Source: Sorghum bicolor (taxonomy: Eukaryota > Streptophyta > Magnoliopsida > Poales > Poaceae). Taken from it: 64,000 nt of DNA. The DNA lies in the NCBI RefSeq assembly GCF_000003195.3, contig NC_012877.2:25253838-25317837 (forward strand), written 5' to 3'. A program made the position numbers and the translations under genes. The stretch's first letter is position 1, and each line of letters starts with the position of its first letter. The notes beneath the pieces are model-generated. The model worked only from the letters and a program-made list of their open reading frames with translations, did not search any database and was not told the origin of the DNA. Shown one piece after another: positions 54,923 through 64,000 of the stretch.

Positions 54923-56248
54923 ATGTCTCGTGGCACCCGGGGTGCGGAACAGCGTGCAAACATGAATCCACCACCTCCTCCTCCACCACCAAATCCAGCT
55001 GAGCTGATGCAAATGATGGTGGAAAATCAGAGGATGCTCACTGAGACCATCAATCGTATGGCAAATCAGGGTGGCCGTAATGCACAGGAAGGGCCAGCTC
55101 CTAACCAGTACAGTAGCTTCAAGGACTTCATGGATACGAAGCCCCCACCTTTCAGAGAAGCTGAAGAACCCGTTCAAGCTGAAGAGTGGCTGAATACGGT
55201 GGAACAAAAGTTTCGCCTACTTCGGTTGACTGAAGGTTTGAAGTCGGAGTATGTAGCTCACCAACTGCAACGACCGGCAGGCATCTGGTGGAATCAGTAC
55301 CGAGAAGCTCTACCGGCTGACACGGTGATTGATTGGAATCTTTTCCGTGAGGCTTTCAAAGGGCATTTCATTCCTCCGGGTGTTATGGAGATGAAGCACA
55401 CCGAGTTCATGCAGTTGACTCAGGGCAACAAGACTCTGAAGGTGTATTTGCATGCTTTCAATCACTTGTCTAGATATGCTCCTGAGTTTGTGAACACGGA
55501 GGCGAAAAAGATCGCTAGTTTCAAGCGGGGTTTGGGTCCCAAATTGCTGAAGACTATGGGCCGCTCTAAGTGTGCAACTTTCAATGAGTTTGTCAGTGAT
55601 GCTCTCACCCAAGAGAACTATAACACTGTGTACACTGCGACCAAGACTCACAAGAGGGCTTTTGAGGCCAGTGCTGGGTCATCTCAGTCCAAGGCTCCCG
55701 TGGCAGCTAAGCCACCATTCCGTGCTCCAACCCCCAACCAGCGATACCGCCCTCCGGTGAAGAAGAATCAGGCAAAGACGGGTTTTCGCAAGGGGTACTC
55801 TATTGCTCTTCCTAGGGGCAACACGGGTCCCAACTATGCCAAGACTCCACCTGCCAACCGTCCGTGCTGGAACTGCAATCAGACCGGGCATTGGCAGAGC
55901 AACTGTCCTTACCCGCCAAAGAAGGGCAACCAGGGGAACGTCCGTCAGGGGCGTGTTCATTACACAACTGTGGAGGCAATCCCTGCTGGTGAGGTAGTCA
56001 CGGCTGGTAAGTTTCTGGTCAATCAACATGATGCACTTGTGCTTTTTGATTCTGGAGCATCGCATTCGTTTGTGAGTTCTGAATTTGTATCTAAACATAA
56101 CATCAAGACCATCACACTTGATAACGGCAGTTATTGTATTAGTGTGGCGGGAAATGATATTTCCCCCAATCAAGTGGTTTTGGGGGCACTCTGGAATAGG
56201 AAGCCGCAGTTCTTGCTGAACGGTTTGTTCTACCCGGTGTGGGCATAG
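54923..56248 (+). pseudogene. gag-pro: Gag and protease of element H
   Basis: The ATG at 54923 (MSRGTRGAEQRANMNPPPP) is preferred over the earlier in-frame ATG at 54695 because the proline-rich start and the preceding acceptor-like CAG match the layout of the family. The gag domain shows PFREAEEPVQAEEWLNTVEQ, WWNQYREALP, FREAFKGHFIPPGVMEMK and YLHAFNHLSRYAPE. The CCHC zinc knuckle is CWNCNQTGHWQSNC (55864-55905). The protease active site is LFDSGASHSFVS (about 56041-56076). The frame runs out at TAG 56246-56248. The RT frame is offset, with the change lying between 56197 and about 56240 inside the protease, so the shift is probably a mutation. Confidence 0.87.
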
Positions 56249-57879
56249 ATGTAATTCTGGGGATGAAGTGGATGAGTGGTAATGGAGTTCTTATAGACAC
56301 CACCACTCGTGTAGTGATGTTGAAAGACCCAAATACCAAGGAGGCATTTCTAGTGCAACTCCCTCGTGATATTCAAATCCGTAGCACTGTGAATGCAGTT
56401 ACATCTAAGGCTATTCAGGATATTCCGGTGGTGTGTGAGTTTCCGGATGTTTTTCCTGATGATCTACCCGGGCTTCCTCCGGATCGGGATGTGGAGTTCA
56501 AAATTGAATTGATTCCAGGCACCGCTCCTATCTCTAGAAGACCTTATAGGATGCCGCCCAATGAATTAGCTGAGCTTAAGACCCAACTAAATGAGTTGTT
56601 GCAGAAGGGTCTTATTCGTCCTAGTTCATCTCCTTGGGGTTGTCCGGCTATCTTTGTGAAGAAGAAGGATCAATCTTTGCGCATGTGTGTGGACTATCGT
56701 CCCCTAAATGCGGTGACTATCAAGAACAAATACCCTCTTCCTCGCATTGATATCTTGTTTGACCAGTTGTCCAAAGCTAAGGTATTCTCCAAGATTGATT
56801 TGCGATCTGGGTACCATCAGATCAAGATCCGTCCCGAAGATATACCTAAGACGGCTTTCTCGACGAGGTATGGGTTGTATGAGTACCTTGTCATATCCTT
56901 CGGCCTTACAAATGCACCTGCTCATTTCATGTATCTTATGAATTCGGTGTTCATGCCCGAATTGGACAAGTTTGTGGTGGTCTTCATTGATGATATCTTG
57001 GTATATTCTTGCAATGAAGAGGAGCATGCAGAGCATCTGCGTGTAGTGTTGTCGCGTTTGCGTGAACATCAGCTTTATGCAAAGTTTAGCAAATGCGAGT
57101 TTTGGCTAAAGAAAGTACCTTTCTTGGGCCATGTCTTATCTGAAGAAGGCATATCGGTGGATCCGGCTAAGGTGCAAGAAGTGCTGGATTGGAAAGTTCC
57201 AACTTCGGTACACGAGGTTCGGAGTTTTCTCGGTCTGGCTGGGTATTACCGTCGATTTATTCCGGAGTTCTCCAAAATATCCAAGCCTATGACTCGTCTA
57301 CTTCAGAAAGATGAAAAGTTTGTGTGGACACCTGAGTGTGAAGAGGCATTCCACAAGTTGAGGACACTCTTGACATCAGCTCCTGTCCTAGCTCAACCTG
57401 ATATCGAGAAGCCTTTCGATGTCTTTTGTGACGCATCAGGCATTGGTTTAGGCTGTGTGTTGATGCAGGAAGGTCGCGTTATCGCGTATGCCTCGCGCCA
57501 ACTTCGAAAGCATGAGGTCAATTACCCCACTCATGACTTAGAATTGGCAGCAGTTGTTCATGCTTTGAAAATCTGGAGGCATTATCTGCTGGGTAATCTG
57601 TGTAATATTTACACCGATCATAAGAGCCTCAAGTATATCTTCACTCAACCTGAACTGAACATGCAGCAGCGAAGGTGGCTTGAGTTGATTAAAGATTATA
57701 ATCTGCAAGTGCACTATCATCTGGGCAAGGCAAACGTAGTGGCGGATGCCTTGAGTCGGAAAGCGCACTGTCACTCAATTCAAGTGGAAGATCCGTTGTT
57801 GTCACATGTGATGCATCCGCTTGTACTCCACCAAATTTCTCTGGAGAGTACCATTTGCAATCGAGTTATCGAATTGTAG
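56239..57879 (+). pseudogene. pol: Reverse transcriptase and RNase H of element H
   Basis: This frame begins inside the end of protease ([11 protein letters not shown]). RT motifs are [99 protein letters not shown] and the catalytic FIDDILVYS. RNase H follows: [33 protein letters not shown] (Glu), [15 protein letters not shown] (Asp) and [10 protein letters not shown]. It ends at TAG 57877-57879 in the linker to integrase. Confidence 0.93.
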
Positions 57880-59126
57880 CAGACAGATGTAGGCATCCAC
57901 CATATAAAGAGGAAAATGAAGGAAGAAGAAACCAAGCATTTCCGGGTTGATGAGAACGGAATCCTTTGGTTCAAGGATCGACTTGTGGTCCCAAAAGACC
58001 GCAAGCTGCGAAATCAGATCCTATCTGAAGCTCATTCATCCAAAATGTCTATCCATCCTGGTAGTAGCAAGATGTATCAGGATCTGAAACCTTTGTTTTG
58101 GTGGAAAAAGATGAAAAAGGAGATAGCTGCTTTTGTCGCTCGTTGTGACAATTGTTGTCGGGTGAAGGCTGTTCACATGAAAGCTGGTTTGCTTCAACCC
58201 TTGTCAATTCCTGGTTGGAAATGGGAAGAAGTCAGCATGGATTTCATCTGTGGACTCCCAATTTCTGTTAAGGGTTACGACTCCATCTGGGTGGTTGTAG
58301 ATTGTTTGACCAAGGTTGCTTGATTTATTCCAGTCCGAACTGACTATCGTCCCCATCAGTATGCGGAGTTGTATTTCGAGCACATTGTTCGACAGTATGG
58401 TGTGCCTCGAACAATCATATTTGATCGTGGACCGCAGTTCACTGCTCGTTTTTGGGAATGTCTTCATGAGCAGATTGGTACTCATTTGGTCCGCAGCTCT
58501 GCTTATCATCCCCAAACAGCAGGTCAAACTGAACGAGTTAACCAGATCCTTGAAGATATGTTGAGGGCATGTGCTCTCTCATCAAAAGGTTCTTGGGTTA
58601 AGTGGTTGCCATTAGCTGAGTTCTCCTACAACAATAGTTACCAGGAGAGTATCAAGATGGCTCCATTTGAAGCCTTGTACGGTCGAAAGTGTCGAACCCC
58701 GCTGAATTGGGTAGAAGCTGGAGAGCGAAGATACTATGGCATCGATTTCGTGAACGAAGCAGAGCAGAAAGTCCGTACTATCCAGCAACATCTGGAAGCT
58801 GCTCAAGCTCGTCAGAAAAGTTATGCCGACAAGAGAAGGAAGCCGATTGAGTTTTCAGTTGGTGACCATGTGTACATCAAGGTGTCTCCGATGAAGGGTG
58901 TACAAAGGTTCGGAGTCAAGCGAAATCTTGCACCTCGCTATGTGGGACCTTATCGGATTCTCGGAAAGAAAGGGAATGTGGCATACAAAGTTCAACTCCC
59001 AGTTGCGCTTCGAGCCATTTTTCCTGTCTTCCACGTATCACAATTGAAGAAGTGCCTTCGTGTACCGGAGGAACAAGTGGAAATTCGAGATATCAAGTTG
59101 AAGTCAGACTTGGTAGAGGGGAGGGC
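57880..59126 (+). pseudogene. pol: Integrase of element H
   Basis: Same frame as RT, interrupted by TAG 57877-57879 and TGA 58321-58323. The zinc-binding N-terminus is AHSSKMSIHPGSSKMYQDL...CDNCCRVKA. The core has SMDFICGLP (Asp), IIFDRGPQFTARFWE (Asp) and PQTAGQTERVNQ (Glu). The GPY/F-type C-terminal domain has VGDHVYIKVSP, LAPRYVGPYRILGKKGNVAY and FPVFHVSQLKKCL. About 30 residues after this the LTR begins (59127), before any chromodomain. Related Tekay elements carry a chromodomain there that guides insertion to heterochromatin. Confidence 0.9.
59112..59126 (+). promoter_or_regulatory. Polypurine tract of element H
   Basis: GGTAGAGGGGAGGGC directly precedes the 3' LTR (TGTAACACCCC). It also encodes the last residues of integrase in frame, so coding sequence and PPT overlap. 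Confidence 0.8.
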
Positions 59127-62100
59127 TGTAACACCCCAGTGTTATGGTTGCATCAAGCATGTGCATAGCATGAGCATCATCATTTACTCAAAGCATATCA
59201 TGATCATCATCTATCTTGAGCCATGTCATTCTATGCAAAAATGTGTTTTAAATTGCTTAAATAGGCTTCCTATGCTTATGTTTGAGTGAACAATGCTTGT
59301 GTTTGTGCTTAATGCCTTGGTAATTAGTTTATCTATGCTTAGCTTAATCTTGGGAACAATGTTCATGTTGATCACTTTTCCAAAATATGCTTTTAAGTCA
59401 TACTTATGAAAATAGACCCTAGAAACCTCTTTTGCTTAGGCTTTTAAAAAGTGTTCATAAAATATTTGCATGTCAAAACTTTCTACAGCAAAGTTGTAGC
59501 AAATTTTATAAGGAACAAAAGTTGTTTTATGGCCATCTCATGAAAATGATCACAAATAGCTCAAAAGTGACCTACAAGGCAGATTTGGGGCTGTTTTCAA
59601 CAGTTAGAAAATTTTCTAAGTCTTGGAACGAAACCAGTTTGCTCGATTGATTTTGAAAACTTCATAACTCTCAATCCAAGCCGATCTAGCTCTTGCTCCA
59701 GTTGACAAAGTTGTAGATCTCGCTTAGTTCTCCAAGTTTGTCAACTACGCCATCTTCTAATTCGCTCTGGGTTGGGAGATAATCTCCGGTGAAGTGGCTC
59801 TGTCAGACCAGCACCCTTTCTTCTGAATCGAGCCTGAGCTCGTCGACGTGGCCGACCGCCGGCAGAGCTCCATCACCATTTGTCGACCGCACGCCGCTCC
59901 TGGCCCCGCTTGTCAGCCCTCGTCGCGTGCATGACCTCCACGGCGACGTCCCGAGCGAAGTGGACGCGTCCACTCGCTCTGCCTCGCCCTCCTTCGCCTG
60001 AAACTCGCCCGCAGCGAGCTCTCCGCCGCGAGCTCACTCCGGCGAGCTCGTGTGCGCTCCTCACTGCGCCTCCGTCCACCAAATTCCACCCAAAGCTCCG
60101 CCGTGAGCCGCTCTCCAAGCTCCACCCTCTAACTCGCCGAGAAACCCACCGGTGAGCCGACATTCCCTTCTTCCCCCAAATCGGTTCGCCGTGACCTTCT
60201 TCTCCGGCGAACTCAATGTCGAGCGCTGTGAGGCTTCTCATCGTCTTTGGTTAGGTCCTAGAGGTAGCTTAGGTCCTTAGCGAGCTTTTGCGCCACCTGG
60301 TGGATGCTCTACCGGGTTCTCCGTCGCCGGACACGGTGCGCAGCGCCGCCGTGCTTCCGCCGGAGTTGGGTGCTCTCGTGGCCAGCGCGTTCCACGGGGA
60401 TCCAGGCCAAGCCGCGCACCTAGGAAGCTTCGCCGTAGTCCGCTGGTGCTGTAGAAGGCCTTAGGTCGCGCTCTACCGGCCTGAGGGCTCCGGCGTAACG
60501 CCGAGCACCTCCGCCGAGCCGCCATTGTCGACGGCGAGCCTCTTCCGGTGGCTCCGCCGTGGGAAAAGTGGGGTCAATCGAGTCGTTAGGGTTTGGGGAT
60601 CACGCTGATGCCCTTGGCTTGGCCGGAGACCTTGCCGTCGCAGAGAAATCGCCGGCGAAAGTCGCCTCGGCCGCGAGGAAGAAGAGCCTGACAGATGGGA
60701 CCCACTGTCAGCGACTCTCTCTTTCCCTCCTTTTCTTTTATTCAAAATCCTGATTTTTGGCTTTCTTGCAAAAATCATATCTCCAGTTTCTGAGATCCAA
60801 AAGTTGTGAAACAAATTTTTGTGGAGTTTCTTGAGATAGCTAGTATTTAATAAAAATATAAAATGAATAATGTTTTCTGAGAAATCATTTATTAAGGATT
60901 TAATCTTGTTATTTATGGAAAAATGCATATCTCTTGTTATACTGCTTAGTTTGCTTTGGAAATTTTATGGTAGCCTTTGCATGGCATTAGAGTGCTCTGA
61001 TAATTATTTCATGATTTTTAGAGCACTGCAGTTCGGATACGTAATTTGTGTTTGAGATATGGCTTGTTTCTTTAAATAAATCATATAAAATAATTGGTGC
61101 TTATGCTGATGTTCTACTTTGGTGGTAAGTTTGTTTATGGTACTCCTAAGATGTAAATAATCTGAAATCTGTTGTTTAACACCATATAAGTATTGTTTCC
61201 AAATTTATGAAATAAATGCCTTGATACGTGTTAAATACATATCTTTATTTTGGTATGTGCAATTGCTGTGAAATTTTTATGGTGATACTTTGATGGTGTC
61301 CTTGTGCTTCTGTAATTTGTGTAGATTTTTCAGAGCATTTGAACTAGTATCTTGTAATTATGCTCTTATTTAGAGTTAATTAATAAATGTCTTGTTAAAT
61401 AAATGTTTTGGGGTTTCCATCTGATGATCTGGTAACCTTGTAATATGTTTGTGCTCATAGGCCATGTGGTTGGCATGGTTTGTGTCTTGATCATGTCATT
61501 AAATAATTAACTATAGGGTTAAATGCTGTTCTGGACAGCAAGGTAGCAATTTGGTTATTACTTAATGATAACTTGACTTTCTGTGGAACTTGTCTAAAGC
61601 AAAGATGTTCCAAACTTGTTGAACTAACTATGGTTTAAATTTGAGGTCGTTTGGCCAAGTAGTTTAAAAGTTATAGCTGTTTCAAGTTGGGTTCCAGGAA
61701 TAGGTGTTCTCTGTTTTTCTGGGACAGAACCTGGAACTTTGTTTAAATGACCAGTCTCATGTATGAATCTTGCTGTCATGTTTAAATATTAATTGTAGAC
61801 AATTTCATAAGCTTTCCAGAATGTCCTTACTCATGTTTGTTGGACCTGCCTATCTTTAGTTATGATTTATTTACTGAGCCTCTCTGTTTGTGTGTTTGCT
61901 GCCTTAGTGTCTTGAAAGGTTTTGGGTTATGTTAACTTGTTCAATTATGCGAGTTAGTATAACTTTTGTCCGTAAATGAGTGTCCAGTGAGTTGCTTGTG
62001 TCATTAAGCATTCATCGTTAGCATGTGCATTATCTTATCGTTCGAGCATGCAATAGGTGCACCGGACGTGGCAGTTTCCTTCGAGCTCCAAGCGACTCCC

Positions 62101-63705
62101 GAAGGTCATGAGGGCAGCCAGGAGGTGGAGGTCCAGCAAGCCGGACTCGAGGAGCCCGAAGAAGAAGTTGAGTGCCCGAATCACGAGCCGGCATCGTTCG
62201 TGAAAGGCAAGCCCCGGAGCATTCTAAGTCTCCTTCTATTTTCGAAAGTTTACTTAATATGTTATACCTATTGATGCATTAAGTCTAGGAGTTGTGATGA
62301 AACTGTTGCTGCATTCTACTCTATCCTTGTCCAGATAACTCACCCTCCCTGGTTGTAGAGTTAGGATCGAGTAGCAGCTTAGATATGCTTTAATCGGTAG
62401 AAGTCGGGTGATATCCTGTCATCCGCGCGATATAGGGTTATGTCGGATCACGATGGTCTATATGTGCTATCGTGGATGGAACCTGATTAAAGCGACTTAA
62501 GCCGGGCGGAGTTTTGCAAGTTTGTAGTAACTCCGTCTGTGGCAGCTAAGGACTGATCGTTGTACGTCCTCTTGTCATGTTGAACGCATGCCTAACACTT
62601 AGTTGGCCGGATAACTCGTTCCGACCGCGAAGCCGAGTAGTATGACTCAGGCCGGAAGACCGGCAAGTATAAAGTGCGCACTACCGGAGGAAGTGCGGTG
62701 TGCGGGGGACCATTGGCGTAAGTCCAAAGGCAGGTGAGTTAAAATTCCTGACCTCCCTGGCAGAGTGGTAGCCCTGGGAGTGCGGCGCTGATCGGAACCG
62801 CGATTTCTGAGTTGTACCAAAGGTGACCCGTGGGCTCTCCGGCAGGGGATGCCTGGGTGAGTGCTAGGAATAATCCTCCAGCTGGATAGGAATTTGATTC
62901 GAATCGCCGTCTCTCCCGGTTAGTGAGAACTTGACAGAGCAGCGGCAAACGTAGCATTCACTAATGAATTTGGTTCATGATAATGATGATAGCAAGAAGA
63001 ACATATGATGAATTTGATATGGTTATTATTGTTTGTAATAATCAAGTGATGTGTTGTAGTACAGGTGCTAATCTAGTGGTAAGCTGATGATAAATAAATA
63101 TGATGCTCTTAAAATAACTTGGTTGTAAGTTAAGCTTTTGGCAAAAGGTGAGTCAACCAACTCCACCTAAGATTTAGCCTTGCATGATCCTTGGTGTCTT
63201 TTGTGTTTTACTAGACGGGTAAGTCTAGCTGAGTACATCCTCGTACTCAGGGTTTATTCCCACCTGTTGCAGATGATATCTTCTATGACGGTTTCTGCAA
63301 GACCTGTCTCCATCCCGCTGGGGATGAGGACTAACCGTTGGGCACGGTTCTCTACTCTTCTCGTCTATGAGGCTTTTGGAAGGATGGCATAGACTCTGGC
63401 AGTAACAAAACTTGTGAACTGAACTTTGAACAAGTGTGTGTAACTATTTTGCTTCCGCTACTTCAAACTTGGGTTGTAATAACTTAATGACTCCGATGTG
63501 GTGCCGCTTCATCGGCAATGACTGACTATGTAACATTCGTTGTGTTTATGTTGAACTATTACGATCTTGGTTTGTTGCGAGTTGGTTTGAAGTCCTTCGT
63601 GATTTCGATTGACTACCGGGATTATATGGGCTCAAGTTTAGAAATTTGATTGTTTGACGATCGTTTCTGCACTTGAACTCATATAATTTGGTCGGTTCTG
63701 TGACA
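59127..63705 (+). repeat. 3' LTR of element H
   Basis: 4,579 bp, the same length as the 5' LTR although small indels occur (for example 1-bp changes near 48411/59454 and 50216/61260). The integrase frame reads about 54 codons into it and stops at 59287-59289; this extension is unlikely to be functional. Confidence 0.94.
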
Positions 63706-64000
63706 TAAGGGATCAAGGAAAACCGTGCGAATAATGTCGGTTTGATCCGACGGCCCAGATTCATCTGAAAAGACTATATAAGCAAGGCCCCCTGGCCCCT
63801 AGAGATCATACCTCTTCTACAGAATCAAAGCTAGGGTTTCAATTCTTCATCCAAGTAGAGAGGATCTCTCTAGTTCATCTAGTTCTACCTCTAGTTCATC
63901 TAGTTCTAGTTCTAGTTCATCTAGTTCTAGTTCTAGTTCATCTAGTTCTAGTTCTAGTTCTAGTTAGTTCTAGTTGTAATCTAGAAAATAGGGAGAGAGA
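63706..64000 (+). repeat. Element G: LTR continued (right of the H insertion)
   Basis: After the TAAGG duplication the LTR pattern resumes: GATCAAGGA, GTCGGTTTGATCCGACGGCC, then TATATAA at 63775-63781 and CCCCCTGGCCCCTAGAG. With H removed, the TATA box lies about 119 bp from the second GC dyad, as in the other LTRs. The LTR runs off the window edge. Confidence 0.88.
63867..63973 (+). repeat. TCTAGT-type microsatellite in the LTR of element G
   Basis: Repeats of TCTAGT alternate with CATCTAGT units in an irregular hexamer/octamer array located about 90-195 bp after the TATA box, hence probably in the transcribed part of the LTR. The other LTRs of the group have only short CTAG-rich remnants there. 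Confidence 0.85.

Larger units (their letters stand above)
48078..63705 (+). mobile_element. Element H: complete Tekay/Del-like Ty3/gypsy retrotransposon with 4.6-kb LTRs
   Basis: A perfect 5-bp duplication TAAGG flanks it (48073-48077 and 63706-63710). LTRs are 48078-52656 and 59127-63705, each 4,579 bp. The interior (6,470 bp) has a primer site, a leader, an additional ORF (53479-54564), gag-protease (54923-56248) and RT-RNase H-integrase (56239-59126). RT and integrase are of the chromovirus Tekay/Del type. By eye I count about 60 differences between the LTRs (about 1.3%), so the insertion is fairly young. One frameshift and two stops break the polyprotein. Confidence 0.95.

Noticed and set aside
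56190..56248. Programmed frameshift between gag-protease and pol of H
   Set aside because: The frame change falls inside the protease domain rather than at a domain junction and no slippery site with a structure is evident, so a mutation is more likely.
59127..59289. Real C-terminal extension of integrase into the LTR
   Set aside because: The read-through part has no known domain and would also be the start of the LTR; termination there is accidental.

Overview
This window is plant nuclear DNA, most likely from a grass (Poaceae) and most likely heterochromatic. I found no intact host gene, no rRNA or tRNA gene, no CRISPR array and nothing bacterial. Almost every base can be assigned to an LTR retrotransposon or to a DNA transposon lying inside one. 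The species cannot be fixed from the sequence. The grass call rests on the element types (Athila-like, Tat/RIRE2/Grande-like and Tekay/Del-like Ty3-gypsy elements, a CACTA element and a hAT MITE) and on the GC-rich LTR segments.

The layout is a nest. The oldest layer is element D, a plus-strand Athila-like gypsy element. Only its protease to RNase H part is in view (11290-12727, resuming at 47168-47721). Three elements landed in D. C is the 3' end of an Athila-like element with its LTR (7546-11289). E is a complete minus-strand Tat-like element (12728-47167, TSD ATCAT) that splits D's RT. G is an LTR starting at 47722 that runs off the right edge. Element C was hit by B (2642-7545, same family as E), and B by A (1-2641). 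Element E holds a solo LTR (16385-18016, TSD TGGGG), a complete Athila-like element E2 (22399-30415, TSD GTGGG), a pol-less Athila-like element F (30739-41849, TSD CCAAG) and a 195-bp hAT-type MITE (43266-43460, TSD CCTTCGAG). F's left LTR holds a 2.85-kb CACTA element (31389-34238, TSD GCA). G's LTR holds H (48078-63705, TSD TAAGG), a 15.6-kb Tekay/Del-like element with two 4,579-bp LTRs.

The coding content is that of retrotransposons: gag, aspartic protease, reverse transcriptase, RNase H and integrase. There are lineage-specific extras. E has a second, archaeal-type RNase H and an antisense multi-exon gene with its own TATA box. H has an additional ORF ahead of gag. F has two protease-like segments and no polymerase. 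All polyproteins are broken by stops or frameshifts, many of them of the C-to-T (cytosine deamination) kind. No element looks autonomous as it stands.

The observations I rate highest are these. (1) A GC-rich dyad repeated at exactly 21-bp spacing lies about 120 bp upstream of the TATA box in several LTR groups that differ elsewhere. (2) Paired mini-hairpins with a compensatory base-pair change sit in the 3' untranslated regions of four Athila-like elements. (3) A 17-nt copy of the tRNA primer-binding segment is buried inside the F-type LTR. (4) A UAG at the protease/RT junction is shared by B and E. (5) H appears to have lost its chromodomain, and its two main ORFs start right after splice-acceptor-like sequences. 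(6) The MITE carries ten AAACGG motifs in 195 bp.
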